From Mixta gaviniae (lineage in GTDB: Bacteria; Pseudomonadota; Gammaproteobacteria; Enterobacterales; Enterobacteriaceae), in contig NZ_CP026377.1 in NCBI RefSeq assembly GCF_002953195.1, positions 4,340,001-4,404,000 on the forward strand: a stretch of 64,000 nt of DNA, written 5' to 3'. The notes below the pieces were generated by a model. The model saw only the letters and a list, made by a program, of their open reading frames with translations. It made no database searches and was not told where the DNA came from. Shown piece by piece: positions 10,476 through 21,402 of the stretch. Both the position numbers and the translations under genes were made by a program. The first letter of the stretch is position 1; every line of letters starts with the position of its first letter.

Positions 10476-11602
10476 AGCGTTACTCTGTTATTTTTTAGCG
10501 CCTGCAGAATGCGCGCGCAGGCATGGCCATCGCCATACGGATTATGCGCGCGGCTCATTGCCTGCCAGGCTTCTTCGTTGTTCAGCAGATGGTTAACTTC
10601 CGCCACGATCTTCTCTTTGTCCGTGCCGACCAGCCGCACCGTGCCGGCCTCAATCGCCTCCGGGCGCTCCGTGGTTTCGCGCATTACCAGCACCGGTTTG
10701 CCCAGTGACGGCGCTTCTTCCTGGATACCGCCCGAATCGGTCAGGATCAGCCAGGCGCGATGCATCAGCCAGACAAAAGGCAGATACTCCTGAGGCTCGA
10801 TAAGAATAATATTGTCGATGCCGCTCAGGATGCGCTTAACCGGCTCGCTGACGTTCGGATTGAGATGCACCGGATAGACAATCTGAATGTCGGGATGCTG
10901 GCGCGCCAGCGTCGCCAGCGCGCTGCAGATACGCTCAAAGCCGTTGCCGAAGCTTTCACGACGGTGTCCCGTCACCAGGATCAGCTTTTTCGCCGCATCG
11001 AGGAAAGGGTAGCGAGCCGCGAGGCTGTCGTAATGCTGGCGATCGGAAAGAATGCGATCGCGCACCCAGAACAGCGCATCGATCACCGTGTTGCCGGTGA
11101 CGAAAATGCGGCTGTCCGCCAGGTTTTCGCGCAGCAGATTTTGCCGTGAGGTTTCGGTCGGGGTGAAGTGCCAGGTCGCCAGATGGCCGGTGAGCTTACG
11201 GTTGGCCTCTTCCGGCCACGGCGAATAGAGATCGCCGGTGCGCAGACCCGCCTCGACATGGCCGACCGGAATACGGTGGTAAAAGGCCGCCAGGCTGGCA
11301 GCCAGCGTGGTGGTGGTATCACCGTGAACCAATACCACGTCGGGCTTAAAGGTGGCGAACACCCCTTTCAGCCCTTCCAGAATACGGCTGGTGATTTCGG
11401 TCAGCCCCTGTTCCGGGCGCATAATATTCAGATCGAAATCGGGCGTGAGTGCGAACAGGCGCAATACCTGATCGAGCATTTCACGATGCTGGGCCGTGAC
11501 ACACAGGCGGGCGTCGAATGCATCGTCATTCGCCAGCGCATGCACCAGAGGCGCCATCTTAATGGCTTCCGGTCTCGTGCCAAAAACGGTCAGTACTTTC
11601 AC
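10472..11602 (-). CDS. wecB: UDP-N-acetylglucosamine 2-epimerase WecB
   Basis: Interconverts UDP-GlcNAc and UDP-ManNAc, committing GlcNAc to ECA. The 376-aa product has the E. coli length. Catalytic residues known from the family are present at the expected positions: D95 (VHGDT), E117 (HVEAG) and E131 (WPEEAN), with the GHRRES segment near residue 213. It lies 54 bp downstream of wzzE and overlaps wecC. Confidence 0.97.
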   Translation of the reverse strand: MKVLTVFGTRPEAIKMAPLVHALANDDAFDARLCVTAQHREMLDQVLRLFALTPDFDLNIMRPEQGLTEITSRILEGLKGVFATFKPDVVLVHGDTTTTLAASLAAFYHRIPVGHVEAGLRTGDLYSPWPEEANRKLTGHLATWHFTPTETSRQNLLRENLADSRIFVTGNTVIDALFWVRDRILSDRQHYDSLAARYPFLDAAKKLILVTGHRRESFGNGFERICSALATLARQHPDIQIVYPVHLNPNVSEPVKRILSGIDNIILIEPQEYLPFVWLMHRAWLILTDSGGIQEEAPSLGKPVLVMRETTERPEAIEAGTVRLVGTDKEKIVAEVNHLLNNEEAWQAMSRAHNPYGDGHACARILQALKNNRVTL

Positions 11603-11656
11603 TGTTTTTCTCTTCGTTCGTTAGCCGTGTCAGTCACAGCGACACCTGCAACGCGC

Positions 11657-12688
11657 TCAGGCACGAGGACGGCGAATCAGCGCAACGCCTGCGCCGGCAA
11701 TGGCTCCGATTGCGCCCCACATGATCATTAAGAACGCCCGACGCGGACTGTCGCGCTTCACCGGCTCCTCCGGCGTCCGCAAATAGCGGTAGGTCTGAAA
11801 CTTGCTGTCCAGCGTCGGACCGACGTTCAACGTATCGAGCATCGCCCGATTTTGATCATAGTCCAGATCGTAGGTCGGCCCGTTGGCCTGCAGGTTTTCC
11901 AGCCGCGCCTGCAGCATCGGCCGTCCCAGCAGGAACAGCTCGGAATCGGGCAGCTGCTCCGAAGGCGTGCTGGTTTTGGTCTGATCGATGCCCTGCTGCT
12001 GAGCGATTTTCAGTGCCTGTCCGACGCTGTGCAGCTGACGCTGATAAACTGCATTGGCCACCGTTTCCTGGCGTTTGACCTGCGCTTTCAGTTGAATGGT
12101 GCGCGCAGCCCAGGCTGCCGACAGCTCCTGATTCAGATGACGCGCCGCGCGTTCGCTGGCGAAAGCGACATACTGGCGCAGCAGGTTGTTGGCGTCGGCG
12201 GAGGTTTCGGCCACCAGCCTGACGTTATCGCTGACGTTTTTCGCGCTATCGGCCGGCGTAAACTGAATATTGCCGATCATCTCGTCCAGCAGCGCGGCGT
12301 CGTTGCGGACGTTGCCGTTTTTACGGTGCTTGTAGTAATCGGTCTGCAGCCAGAACTCGCGGCGGGTATCCCATGAGGAGAGCTGCATAATAAATTCCTG
12401 GTAGGCGTCGTCCATCACCGTCGTCTGGGGTGCGGTCAGCGCGCCGGCGCTGCTGCGCACGTCCAGGTTACGCAGAAACTGCTGCTGCGAGTAGTAGCTG
12501 CCAATCATATTTACCGTCGGACGATCGGTAATCGCCGTCGCGCTCCACTCCTGTTTGACCAACAGCGAGTAGATCCAGGCCAGCAACATGCCAGCCAGCG
12601 CCAGCCCAATAATCCAGCGTTTGCCGCGCCACAGCGTGCAAAACAGGCCACGAATATCCAGTTCGTTATCCACGAAATCAGAGGTCAT
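11657..12688 (-). CDS. wzzE: ECA chain-length modulator WzzE
   Basis: Polysaccharide co-polymerase of the Wzz family that sets ECA chain length together with WzyE. The 343-aa product has a membrane segment at about residues 24-43, a long periplasmic coiled-coil-rich region, and a second membrane segment near the C-terminus preceded by a proline-containing stretch (TPEEPVKRDSPRRAF). The ATG at 12688 has AAGGA ten bases upstream; a TTG at 12709 is in frame but lacks a ribosome-binding site. Confidence 0.94.
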   Translation of the reverse strand: MTSDFVDNELDIRGLFCTLWRGKRWIIGLALAGMLLAWIYSLLVKQEWSATAITDRPTVNMIGSYYSQQQFLRNLDVRSSAGALTAPQTTVMDDAYQEFIMQLSSWDTRREFWLQTDYYKHRKNGNVRNDAALLDEMIGNIQFTPADSAKNVSDNVRLVAETSADANNLLRQYVAFASERAARHLNQELSAAWAARTIQLKAQVKRQETVANAVYQRQLHSVGQALKIAQQQGIDQTKTSTPSEQLPDSELFLLGRPMLQARLENLQANGPTYDLDYDQNRAMLDTLNVGPTLDSKFQTYRYLRTPEEPVKRDSPRRAFLMIMWGAIGAIAGAGVALIRRPRA

Positions 12689-12716
12689 AAGTAGGGTATC
12701 CTTGTCCAAAGGGTAA

Positions 12717-13814
12717 TTAGCCTGAAAGCTTATTTTTATTGGCGCGACGCAGGCGGCGCTTGATGCGTTTGATCATGCGGGCAACGCGCCAGGCTCGCTT
12801 GATGCAATAGCCATAAAGGAAGAAAGCGAACAAAAACAGCAGCAGCATCACCCATTCAGGGATAAACGCCAGATATTCGCCCAGCACGCCGACGCCGGCC
12901 AGCAGCGCAGCGGCAAGCGTAATCAGGACAAACGCCTGACGAGAAGTAAACCCGGCGCGCATGATCAAATGATGAATGTGCTGACGATCGGCGGAAAAAG
13001 GGCTCATGCCTTTGCGCAACCGGCGATACATGATCGCCACCATATCCATCAGCGGAATGGCAATCAGCCACAGCGCGGTAACCGGCGTGATGGGATGGGT
13101 CACCCCCTGAGTGGTTTCCAGCAAGATCCAGATGATGGTGAAGCCGATCAGCGTACTGCCCGCATCGCCCATAAAGACCTTATAGCGTTTGCCGAACACG
13201 CCGAGGTTCAACAGGATATAAGGCAGCGTGGCGGCAATCATGGCGAAGCACCACATCGCCAGGCTGTGCTGGCCGTCGAAGAAGAGAATGATACCCATCG
13301 CGCCGAAGGTGACGCAGGAGAGCCCGCCCAGCAGGCCATCAATGCCGTCAACCATATTAAAGGCGTTGATCGCGGCCCAAACGGCAAACAGCGTCAGCAC
13401 GTAGCCAAACGGCCCCACCACCAGCTCCATCGGGCCGATGATATAGCCAAGACTGAGCAGATAGAGTTTGCCGACCACCATCATCACAATGGCGATCGCG
13501 GCCTGCACCACGGCGCGGATTTTAACGCTGATGTCAAAACGGTCATCCAGCGCCCCCACCAGCACCAGCACCCCCGCGCAGGCCAGATAGAGCATGGCGT
13601 GCGGCAGATAGTAGTTGGTAATAACGAAGGTGAAACAGATACCGGCGTAGACGGAAATGCCGCCGACCAGCGGGATCAGCCCCTGATGACGTTTACGGTA
13701 GTTAGGTCGATCGACCAGGCCGACTTTTTTAGCTGCTTTACGAGCAAAAAAAAGGAATGCCAGTGAAAACAGGAAAATTAGACCAAGCTCGGTACTCATG
13801 GTGAGTAAATTCAC
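12717..13814 (-). CDS. wecA: Undecaprenyl-phosphate GlcNAc-1-phosphate transferase WecA
   Basis: Integral membrane enzyme that starts ECA (and many O-antigens) by transferring GlcNAc-1-phosphate from UDP-GlcNAc to undecaprenyl phosphate. The 365-aa product has about eleven membrane segments. Metal and catalytic aspartates are visible: D90-D91 (ALDDRFD) and D156/D159 (NMVDGIDG), plus the conserved HIHH motif in the last large loop. It is the first gene of the ECA operon. Its promoter must lie in 13815-13990, but I could not pick a convincing one. Confidence 0.97.
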   Translation of the reverse strand: MNLLTMSTELGLIFLFSLAFLFFARKAAKKVGLVDRPNYRKRHQGLIPLVGGISVYAGICFTFVITNYYLPHAMLYLACAGVLVLVGALDDRFDISVKIRAVVQAAIAIVMMVVGKLYLLSLGYIIGPMELVVGPFGYVLTLFAVWAAINAFNMVDGIDGLLGGLSCVTFGAMGIILFFDGQHSLAMWCFAMIAATLPYILLNLGVFGKRYKVFMGDAGSTLIGFTIIWILLETTQGVTHPITPVTALWLIAIPLMDMVAIMYRRLRKGMSPFSADRQHIHHLIMRAGFTSRQAFVLITLAAALLAGVGVLGEYLAFIPEWVMLLLFLFAFFLYGYCIKRAWRVARMIKRIKRRLRRANKNKLSG

Positions 13815-13992
13815 ATTAACAGCTCTCAGCTAAGACACCGGGTAACTATAAGCAATTATTATGCCTGCCAGCCTGACTGACGTCTGAATAATGCATGTTC
13901 GCCGCGTGACCGCTTGTTCTTTAAGCAAAAGCGTCGGTTGGTATTACGCTTTGCGGCTTACGACGCCTGACAGTCGCTTTATCCTATAGCCC
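13815..13992. other. Leader of the ECA operon
   Basis: This non-coding stretch lies between the rho terminator and wecA and must hold the ECA operon promoter. A TATAGT hexamer on the minus strand (complement of about 13845-13850) could be a -10 box, but I see no good -35 box in front of it. No leader peptide or known element was recognised. Confidence 0.4.
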
Positions 13993-14026
13993 CAAAATGA
14001 AAAACGCCACGTCTGAGCGTGGCGTT
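13993..14026 (-). terminator. Terminator of rho
   Basis: On the minus strand a 9-bp stem (14003-14011 with 14018-14026), six-base loop, then a T-rich tail (complement of 13993-14004). It lies about 60 bases past the rho stop and separates rho from the ECA operon. Confidence 0.9.
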
Positions 14027-14088
14027 ACCCGAGTTTTCTTACCGCCGTGGCGGGCAGCTGTCACGCAGCGGCCCGATGGCCGGTAAAA

Positions 14089-15348
14089 TTATGAACGCTT
14101 CATCATGTCGAAGAATTCATCGTTGGTCTTGGTCATTGCCAACTTATTAATGAGGAATTCCATCGCGTCGATTTCACCCATCGGATGGATGATTTTGCGC
14201 AGGATCCACATTTTCTGCAGCTCTTCCTGAGAAGTGAGCAGCTCTTCTTTACGCGTACCGGAACGGTTGTAGTCGATAGCCGGGAAGACGCGTTTTTCAG
14301 CGATTTTACGCGCCAGATGCAGCTCCATGTTGCCGGTACCTTTAAACTCTTCGTAGATAACCTCATCCATCTTCGAGCCGGTATCAACCAGCGCGGTCGC
14401 GATGATGGTCAGGCTGCCGCCCTCTTCTACGTTACGCGCCGCACCGAAGAAGCGCTTCGGACGATGCAGGGCGTTTGCGTCCACACCACCGGTCAGGACT
14501 TTACCGGACGCCGGCACCACGGTGTTGTAAGCGCGCGCCAGACGGGTGATGGAGTCGAGCAGGATGATCACATCCTTTTTATGCTCAACCAGACGCTTCG
14601 CCTTTTCGATCACCATTTCGGCAACCTGTACGTGGCGAGAGGCGGGTTCATCAAAGGTAGACGCAACCACTTCGCCTTTGACCAGACGCTGCATCTCGGT
14701 CACTTCTTCCGGACGTTCGTCGATCAACAGCACCATCAGCACACAGTCCGGATGGTTGTAGGCGATGCTCTGCGCGATGTTCTGCAGCAGCATGGTTTTA
14801 CCCGCTTTCGGCGGCGCCACGATCAGGCCGCGCTGGCCGCGACCGATCGGCGAAGCCAGATCCAGTACGCGAGCGGTCAGATCTTCCGTTGAGCCGTTGC
14901 CGCGCTCCATGCGCAGACGTGAATTGGCGTGCAGCGGGGTAAGGTTTTCAAACAGAATCTTACTGCGCGCATTTTCCGGCTTGTCATAGTTGACTTCATT
15001 AACCTTCAGCAGCGCGAAATAACGCTCACCCTCTTTCGGCGGACGGATCTTGCCGGAAATGGTGTCACCAGTGCGAAGGTTGAAGCGGCGAATTTGGCTG
15101 GGGGAAACGTAGATGTCATCGGGGCCGGCAAGGTAGGAGCTGTCTGCGGAGCGGAGGAAACCAAATCCATCCTGCAGTATCTCCAGCACACCATCACCGA
15201 AGATATCCTCACCGCTCTTGGCGTGTTGTTTGAGGATAGCGAAAATGATGTCCTGTTTGCGCATGCGCGCCAGGTTTTCCAGCCCCATGTTCTCGCCGAG
15301 AGTAATCAGCTCTGAAACCGGCGTATTTTTTAGTTCGGTAAGATTCAT
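14089..15348 (-). CDS. rho: Transcription termination factor Rho
   Basis: Hexameric RNA-dependent ATPase/helicase that ends transcription at Rho-dependent sites. The 419-aa product has the E. coli length: the N-terminal helix bundle and RNA-binding OSB fold (about 1-120), the Walker A segment APPKAGKT (178-185), Walker [11 protein letters not shown], and the Q-loop/R-loop region [16 protein letters not shown]. The ATG at 15348 gives the conserved MNLTELKN start. It is followed by its own terminator and preceded by a leader of about 330 bp. Confidence 0.98.
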   Translation of the reverse strand: MNLTELKNTPVSELITLGENMGLENLARMRKQDIIFAILKQHAKSGEDIFGDGVLEILQDGFGFLRSADSSYLAGPDDIYVSPSQIRRFNLRTGDTISGKIRPPKEGERYFALLKVNEVNYDKPENARSKILFENLTPLHANSRLRMERGNGSTEDLTARVLDLASPIGRGQRGLIVAPPKAGKTMLLQNIAQSIAYNHPDCVLMVLLIDERPEEVTEMQRLVKGEVVASTFDEPASRHVQVAEMVIEKAKRLVEHKKDVIILLDSITRLARAYNTVVPASGKVLTGGVDANALHRPKRFFGAARNVEEGGSLTIIATALVDTGSKMDEVIYEEFKGTGNMELHLARKIAEKRVFPAIDYNRSGTRKEELLTSQEELQKMWILRKIIHPMGEIDAMEFLINKLAMTKTNDEFFDMMKRS

Positions 15349-15684
15349 AATGGTGGGTTCTTAAACTCGGGTATATCTCGAAAAGGTTGTCGTGAATGGT
15401 ATGGCAAAGAAGGTCCATGCCCGTTAATGGCTCCGTTTCCGTGTCTGCTCGACGATCTTATGCGTGAATGCCGATCTGAAAACGAGGAGACGGTTGAAAA
15501 CCGATGCCGGAAAATTGATGCTAACCGTCAGATTGTTGATGCACTGTGAAGAAAACGCCAGCGTCCAACAAGGGAAACAAACTACAGGTAAGTTCGTAAT
15601 GCAGTAGATTTAACTTAGCATGCTTCATGCCGGGCGTCTAGCGGTCAGAAAAAAATTACTGGACCGCCAGCGCCGGCAGTGAAA
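15349..15684 (-). other. Long untranslated leader of rho
   Basis: A gene-free stretch of about 336 bp between the trxA stop and the rho start. In E. coli this interval holds rho promoters, a short leader peptide (rhoL) and Rho-dependent autoregulatory sites. I found no clear rhoL homologue. A short stem (15659-15670) followed on the minus strand by a T run (complement of 15649-15655) could be a weak trxA terminator. Confidence 0.5.
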
Positions 15685-16017
15685 TCAGCTCAGGTTCGCG
15701 TTCAGGAACTCTTTGAGCTGGCCTTTGGACAGCGCGCCGACTTTGGTCGCCGCCACTTCACCATTTTTAAACAGCAGCAGCGTCGGGATGCCGCGAATAC
15801 CGTATTTCGGCGCCGTTTCCGGGTTCTCATCGATATTCAGTTTGGCAATGGTCAGCTTACCGTCATACTCTTCTGCTACTTCATCAAGGATCGGGGCGAT
15901 CATTTTGCATGGACCACACCATTCCGCCCAGAAGTCCACCAGCGTTAAACCTTCGGCTTTCAGCACGTCGGTTTCGAAGCTTTTGTCGGTCAGATGAACG
16001 ATTTTATCGCTGCTCAT
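15685..16017 (-). CDS. trxA: Thioredoxin 1
   Basis: Cytoplasmic disulfide reductase that donates electrons to ribonucleotide reductase, PAPS reductase and peroxidases. The 110-aa product has the thioredoxin fold with the active-site WCGPC at residues 33-37 and the cis-proline segment [11 protein letters not shown], and is one residue longer than E. coli TrxA. It is divergent from rhlB; the 117-bp shared upstream region contains the inverted repeat TTGGC/GCCAA at about 16048-16066. Confidence 0.98.
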   Translation of the reverse strand: MSSDKIVHLTDKSFETDVLKAEGLTLVDFWAEWCGPCKMIAPILDEVAEEYDGKLTIAKLNIDENPETAPKYGIRGIPTLLLFKNGEVAATKVGALSKGQLKEFLNANLS

Positions 16018-16134
16018 GTCTTACTCCACAAGATTATGCCTGGCTGGTTGGCGTAAAATCTGCCAACGTAGGTTGACTTTATTTCACCGGATACGCTTTC
16101 GTAAAGCAATAGTAAGCTGATATTCTACCACACT

Positions 16135-17430
16135 ATGAGCAAAACACACTTAACCGAACAGAAGTTTTCCGACTTCGCCCTGCACCCGAAAGTTATCGAA
16201 GCCCTTGAAACTAAAGGCTTCCATAATTGTACGCCTATCCAGGCGTTGGCATTGCCGCTCACGTTGGTCGGGCGCGATGTTGCCGGTCAGGCGCAAACCG
16301 GAACCGGGAAAACGATGGCGTTTCTGACGTCAACGTTCCATTACTTGCTTTCTCACCCTGCCGCTGAAGGCCGCCAGGTTAATCAGCCGCGCGCGCTGAT
16401 TATGGCGCCGACGCGCGAACTGGCCGTGCAAATTCATGCCGATGCCGAACCCCTGGCGCAGTCGACCGGACTGAAGCTGGGCCTGGCCTACGGCGGCGAC
16501 GGCTATGATAAACAGCTTAGAGTGCTGGAAAACGGCGTCGATATTCTGATCGGCACCACCGGCCGTCTGATCGATTACGCGAAACAGAACCATATCAACC
16601 TTGGCGCTATCCAGGTTGTCGTGCTGGATGAAGCCGATCGCATGTTCGATCTCGGCTTTATAAAGGATATTCGTTGGTTGTTCCGCCGCATGCCGGCCGC
16701 CAGCCAGCGCCTCAACATGCTTTTCTCCGCCACGCTTTCCTATCGTGTGCGCGAGCTGGCGTTCGAGCATATGAACAATGCCGAATACGTTGAAGTGGAA
16801 CCGGAGCAGAAAACCGGCCACCGCATTAAAGAAGAGCTGTTCTATCCTTCGAATGAAGAGAAGATGCGCCTGCTGCAGACGCTGATTGAAGAAGAGTGGC
16901 CGGATCGCGCCATTATTTTCGCCAATACCAAACATCGCTGCGAAGATATCTGGGGCCATCTGGCTGCCGACGGTCATCGCGTCGGGCTGCTGACTGGCGA
17001 CGTGCCGCAGAAGAAACGCCTGCGTATTCTGGAAGATTTCACCCGCGGCGATCTCGATATTCTGGTGGCAACCGACGTAGCGGCGCGCGGCCTGCACATC
17101 CCGGCAGTGACGCATGTCTTTAACTACGATCTGCCCGACGACTGCGAGGATTATGTTCACCGCATTGGCCGTACCGGCCGCGCCGGCGCCAGCGGCCACT
17201 CCATCAGCCTCGCCTGTGAAGAGTATGCGCTGAACCTGCCGGCGATCGAAGAGTATATCGGTCACGGTATTCCGGTAAGCAAATACAACAGCGATGCGCT
17301 GATGACCGAGCTTCCGCCGCCGAAACGTCTGGCCCGCAGCCGTCCAGGCAATGGTCCGCGTCGCGCGAACGGCAATAACCGCCGCAGCGGCCCGCCGCGC
17401 AATACTAACCGTAAACGTTCGGGTTCATGA
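16135..17430 (+). CDS. rhlB: DEAD-box RNA helicase RhlB (degradosome)
   Basis: ATP-dependent RNA helicase that unwinds structured mRNA for RNase E/PNPase in the degradosome. The 431-aa product shows the Q motif (about 11-37), motif I AQTGTGKT (53-60), DEAD (165-168), SAT (198-200) and motif [12 protein letters not shown], then a short basic Arg/Asn/Gly-rich tail from about 395. Length and order match E. coli. gppA starts four bases after the stop, so the two are probably co-transcribed. Confidence 0.97.
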   Translation: MSKTHLTEQKFSDFALHPKVIEALETKGFHNCTPIQALALPLTLVGRDVAGQAQTGTGKTMAFLTSTFHYLLSHPAAEGRQVNQPRALIMAPTRELAVQIHADAEPLAQSTGLKLGLAYGGDGYDKQLRVLENGVDILIGTTGRLIDYAKQNHINLGAIQVVVLDEADRMFDLGFIKDIRWLFRRMPAASQRLNMLFSATLSYRVRELAFEHMNNAEYVEVEPEQKTGHRIKEELFYPSNEEKMRLLQTLIEEEWPDRAIIFANTKHRCEDIWGHLAADGHRVGLLTGDVPQKKRLRILEDFTRGDLDILVATDVAARGLHIPAVTHVFNYDLPDDCEDYVHRIGRTGRAGASGHSISLACEEYALNLPAIEEYIGHGIPVSKYNSDALMTELPPPKRLARSRPGNGPRRANGNNRRSGPPRNTNRKRSGS

Positions 17431-17434
17431 CATT

Positions 17435-18919
17435 ATGCTCAGCGCGTCGTCACTTTATGCTGCGATTGATTTAGGTTCTAACAGTTTTCATATGTTAGTG
17501 GTGCGCGAGGTGGCTGGAAATATCCAGACTGTCGCGCGCATCAAGCGTAAAGTGCGTCTCGCCGCCGGCCTTAATGGCGACGGAGAGCTGTCGCAAGAGG
17601 CGATGGAGCGGGGCTGGCAGTGCCTGCAGCTCTTTTCAGAACAGCTACAGGATATTCCCCCCGATCAGATCCGCGTGGTGGCGACCGCCACGCTGCGTCT
17701 GGCGAACAACGCCCGTCAGTTCCTTTCTCAGGCGGAAGCCATTCTCGGCTGTTCTATTAATGTCATTACCGGCGAAGAAGAAGCGCGTCTGATTTATCAG
17801 GGCGTGGCGCATACTACCGGCGGTTCCGACCAGCGGCTGGTGGTCGATATCGGCGGCGGCAGCACCGAGCTGGTTACCGGCAACGGCGCGCAGGCAACCG
17901 CGCTGTTCAGCCTTTCTATGGGTTGCGTTACCTGGCTGGAGCGTTATTTCGGCGATCGCCATCTGGGTAAAGAGCATTTCGCGCAGGCGGAACAGGCCGC
18001 GCGCGCCATCATTCAGCCGGTCGCCGATCGGTTGCGTGAACAGGGCTGGCAGATTTGTGTCGGCGCTTCCGGTACGGTTCAGGCGCTGCAGGAGATCATG
18101 GTCGCGCAGGGTATGGATGAACGCATTACGCTCAGCAAGCTGCAGCAGCTGAAGCAACGCGCCATTCAGTGCGGCAAACTGGAAGAGCTGGAAATCGAAG
18201 GCCTGACGCTGGAGCGCGCGTTAGTGTTTCCCAGCGGGCTGTCAATTCTGATCGCCATCTTTGAAGAGCTGCAAATAGAGAGCATGACGCTGGCGGGCGG
18301 CGCGCTGCGCGAGGGCCTGCTGTACGGCATGCTGCATTACCCGGTCGATCGCGATATTCGTAGCCGCACGCTGCACAATATCCAGCGCCGTTTCTCTATC
18401 GATATTGAGCAGGCGGAGCGCGTGCGCCAGCTGGCGGCGAGCTTTGTCCGTCAGGTCAACCCGCAGTGGCAGTTGGATGACTATTGCCGCGAGCTGCTGG
18501 AAAGCGCCTGTCTGATCCATGAGATCGGCCTGAGCGTCGATTTTCGCCTGGCCGCGCAGCATGCGTCTTACCTGGTGCGGCATCTCGATCTGCCAGGTTT
18601 TACGCCGGCGCAGAAAAAGCTGCTCGCGACCCTGCTGCAAAACCAGAGCAACGGCGTCGATCTGGCGCTGCTGAATCAGCAAAACGCGGTGCCGCCGCGG
18701 ATGGCGGAACATATGTGCCGGCTGCTGCGTCTGGCGATCATTTTCGCCAGCCGTCGTCGCGACGATACTCTGCCTGCGGTGCGTCTGCATAGCGAAGATG
18801 AGACATTACAGGTGACGTTGCCGCCAGGCTGGCTGAACGCGCATCCGCTACGGGCGGAACTGCTTGAGCAGGAGAGCCGCTGGCAATCCTATGTCCACTG
18901 GCCGCTTACGGTAATGTGA
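17435..18919 (+). CDS. gppA: Guanosine-5'-triphosphate,3'-diphosphate pyrophosphatase GppA
   Basis: Ppx/GppA-family phosphatase that hydrolyses pppGpp to ppGpp and can act on polyphosphate. The 494-aa product has the E. coli length, with the ASKHA ATPase-type motifs [12 protein letters not shown] near the N-terminus and [12 protein letters not shown]. The ATG at 17435 was chosen because it starts the conserved [12 protein letters not shown] segment and lies four bases after rhlB; a longer frame from 17351 overlaps rhlB and is not conserved. Confidence 0.96.
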   Translation: MLSASSLYAAIDLGSNSFHMLVVREVAGNIQTVARIKRKVRLAAGLNGDGELSQEAMERGWQCLQLFSEQLQDIPPDQIRVVATATLRLANNARQFLSQAEAILGCSINVITGEEEARLIYQGVAHTTGGSDQRLVVDIGGGSTELVTGNGAQATALFSLSMGCVTWLERYFGDRHLGKEHFAQAEQAARAIIQPVADRLREQGWQICVGASGTVQALQEIMVAQGMDERITLSKLQQLKQRAIQCGKLEELEIEGLTLERALVFPSGLSILIAIFEELQIESMTLAGGALREGLLYGMLHYPVDRDIRSRTLHNIQRRFSIDIEQAERVRQLAASFVRQVNPQWQLDDYCRELLESACLIHEIGLSVDFRLAAQHASYLVRHLDLPGFTPAQKKLLATLLQNQSNGVDLALLNQQNAVPPRMAEHMCRLLRLAIIFASRRRDDTLPAVRLHSEDETLQVTLPPGWLNAHPLRAELLEQESRWQSYVHWPLTVM

Positions 18920-18962
18920 ATCATTGGCGGGCCGCACCGATGTTAACCTGCAGCCCCCCTTT

Positions 18963-20987
18963 TCAGGCCCCTTTCTTCGCTTTATCCAGCATAGCGCGTA
19001 ATCCGGCCACCCGACTTTGGCCGGTTTTCATGCGCTCTTCAGCGCTGACGACTTTACGTTCGGTTTCCCAAATCAGATCGTCCTGCGGCAGCTCCAGCAA
19101 GAAACGGCTCGGCTCCGGGCGCACCAGCTCGCCATACTGTCGACGCTCCCGGCAGAGCGTAAAAATCAGCTCTTTCTGCGCACGGGTAATGCCGACATAA
19201 GCCAGCCGCCGCTCTTCTTCAATGTTATCTTCATCGATACTGCTTTGATGCGGCAACAGCCCCTCTTCCATGCCCACCAGATAGACGTAGGGGAACTCCA
19301 GACCCTTTGAAGCATGCAACGTCATCAGCTGCACCTGATCCAGCTCCTCGTCGCTTTCGCCGCGTTCCATCATATCGCGCAGCGTAAAACGCGTAACCAC
19401 CTGCGTCAGCGTCATCGCTTCATCCAGCTCGCTGCCTTCCAGCATTTCCGTCATCCACTGAAACAGCGTATTGACGTTTTTCATGCGCATTTCTGCCGCT
19501 TTCGGGCTGGCGGAGGTTTCAAACAGCCAGCTTTCGTAATCGATGCCGCGGATCAGATCGCGTACGGCGCTAATCGGCTCGCGTTCCGCCAGGCGGGCGA
19601 TCTCCTGCAGCCAGCCGGTAAAGCGCTGCAGGTTTTCCAGCCCGCGTCCGGTCAGCGTCTGGCCCAGTCCGAGATCAAAGCTGGCGCTGAACAGGCTTTT
19701 ATTACGCTGGTTGGCCCACTCGCCCAGCTTTTGCAGCGTTGCCGGGCCGATTTCACGCCGCGGCGTATTGATAATACGCAGAAAAGCGCTGTCATCGTCC
19801 GGGTTAGTGAGTACGCGCAGATAGGCCAGCAGATCCTTGATCTCCGGACGCGAAAAGAAGGAGGTACCGCCGGAAATGCGATAAGGAATGCGGTTCTGCA
19901 TCAGCATTTTTTCAAATACCCGCGACTGATGATTACCGCGATAAAGGATGGCGTAATCCTTGTACTGGGTTTTATTGATAAAGTGGTGCGCGATCAGCTC
20001 TCCAGTGACGCGCTCCGCCTCATGCTCTTCGTGATTGGCGCTCAGTACTTTCAGTTCGGTGCCGTAGCCCAGTTCGGAGAACAGGCGTTTCTCAAACACA
20101 TGCGGGTTGTTCGCGATCAGGATATTCGCCGCCTTCAGGATGCGTCCGGTGGAGCGATAATTCTGCTCCAGCTTGATCACCTGCAGCGCAGGAAAATCCT
20201 CTTTCAGCAGCACCAGATTTTGCGGCCTGGCGCCGCGCCAGGAGTAGATCGACTGATCGTCATCGCCCACCACGGTAAAACGCGCCCGCGCGCCCACCAG
20301 CAGCTTTACCAGCTCATACTGGCTGGTGTTGGTATCCTGATACTCATCCACCAGCAGGTAACGGATGCGCTGCTGCCAGCGCTCGCGCACGTCTTCATTA
20401 CGCTGCAGCAGCAGCGTCGGCAGCAGGATCAGGTCATCGAAATCCAGCACGTTGCACGATTTAAGGTGCTGGTCATACAGCGCATAGCAGTGCGCAAAAA
20501 TGCGATCGCGTTCCGACTGAGCGCGCTCCTGCGCCTGCGCCGGATCGATCAGATCGTTTTTCCAGTTGGAGATCGTCGAGATCAGCTGTTGCAGCAGGTT
20601 TTTATCATTTTCCAGCCACTGCTCGGTCAAATCTTTCAACAGCGCCAGCTGATCCTGATCGTCGAACAGCGAAAAATTGGATTTCATGCCCAGCGCGACA
20701 TATTCGCGCTTGATGATCTCCAGCCCTAAGGTATGAAAAGTCGAGATCATCAGGCCGCGCGCTTCTTTACGGCCAAGGGTTTGCGCCACGCGCTCTTTCA
20801 TCTCGCGCGAGGCCTTATTGGTAAAGGTGACGGCGGCGATATGACGGGCCTGGTAACCGCACTCACGGATCAGGTGAGCAATTTTGTTGGTTATCACGCG
20901 CGTCTTGCCGGAACCCGCGCCAGCCAGCACCAGGCAAGGGCCGGTGACAAATTCGACAGCGTGTTGTTGGCCGGGATTAAGACGCAT
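18963..20987 (-). CDS. rep: ATP-dependent DNA helicase Rep
   Basis: 3'-5' superfamily 1A helicase that accompanies the replisome and removes proteins ahead of the fork. The 674-aa product has motif I AGAGSGKT (22-29), motif [10 protein letters not shown], motif [17 protein letters not shown] and the C-terminal [14 protein letters not shown] helicase motif VI. Length matches E. coli Rep (673 aa). It reads toward gppA and away from ppiC. Confidence 0.97.
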   Translation of the reverse strand: MRLNPGQQHAVEFVTGPCLVLAGAGSGKTRVITNKIAHLIRECGYQARHIAAVTFTNKASREMKERVAQTLGRKEARGLMISTFHTLGLEIIKREYVALGMKSNFSLFDDQDQLALLKDLTEQWLENDKNLLQQLISTISNWKNDLIDPAQAQERAQSERDRIFAHCYALYDQHLKSCNVLDFDDLILLPTLLLQRNEDVRERWQQRIRYLLVDEYQDTNTSQYELVKLLVGARARFTVVGDDDQSIYSWRGARPQNLVLLKEDFPALQVIKLEQNYRSTGRILKAANILIANNPHVFEKRLFSELGYGTELKVLSANHEEHEAERVTGELIAHHFINKTQYKDYAILYRGNHQSRVFEKMLMQNRIPYRISGGTSFFSRPEIKDLLAYLRVLTNPDDDSAFLRIINTPRREIGPATLQKLGEWANQRNKSLFSASFDLGLGQTLTGRGLENLQRFTGWLQEIARLAEREPISAVRDLIRGIDYESWLFETSASPKAAEMRMKNVNTLFQWMTEMLEGSELDEAMTLTQVVTRFTLRDMMERGESDEELDQVQLMTLHASKGLEFPYVYLVGMEEGLLPHQSSIDEDNIEEERRLAYVGITRAQKELIFTLCRERRQYGELVRPEPSRFLLELPQDDLIWETERKVVSAEERMKTGQSRVAGLRAMLDKAKKGA

Positions 20988-21070
20988 AGAAGTACTCAGT
21001 GAAAAGAAGGAGGGTTAACTAACAGCGTGGTAGTATATCCAGCAGCATCCATACGACTCAAGGCACGATC

Positions 21071-21352
21071 ATGGCAAAAACCGCAGCGGCAATGCATATC
21101 CTTGTAAAGGAAGAGAAACTGGCGCAGGAACTTCTGGCCCAGCTGGAAAAGGGCGCCGATTTTGAAAAGCTGGCGAAAAAACACTCTACCTGTCCGAGCG
21201 GACGTAAAGGCGGACATCTAGGCGAGTTCAAAAAAGGGGCGATGGTGCCCGCTTTCGATAAAGTGGTCTTTTCCTGTCCCTTGCTGACGCCTTACGGCCC
21301 CCTGCATACCCAGTTCGGTTATCACATCATCAAGGTGCTGTACCGCAACTAA
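21071..21352 (+). CDS. ppiC: Peptidyl-prolyl cis-trans isomerase PpiC (parvulin)
   Basis: Small cytoplasmic parvulin that speeds proline isomerisation during folding. The 93-aa product is a single parvulin domain with the family signature ([13 protein letters not shown], 63-66 region and [21 protein letters not shown]), equal in length to E. coli PpiC. It is divergent from rep and convergent with ilvC across a shared terminator. Confidence 0.96.
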   Translation: MAKTAAAMHILVKEEKLAQELLAQLEKGADFEKLAKKHSTCPSGRKGGHLGEFKKGAMVPAFDKVVFSCPLLTPYGPLHTQFGYHIIKVLYRN

Positions 21353-21388
21353 AAGAACGGGAGAGCGATGGCTCTCCCGTTTTGTTTT
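21351..21388. terminator. Bidirectional terminator between ppiC and ilvC
   Basis: A 10-bp stem (21357-21366 with 21371-21380) and a GATG loop, flanked by T residues on the right and A residues on the left, so it can end transcripts from both convergent genes. Confidence 0.92.
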
Positions 21389-21402
21389 ACGGCTGCGGCG
21401 AA

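Noticed and set aside
19314..20729. A 471-codon plus-strand frame opposite rep
   Set aside because: Antisense shadow of rep; composition is dominated by Gln, Arg and Ile, and there is no recognisable domain.
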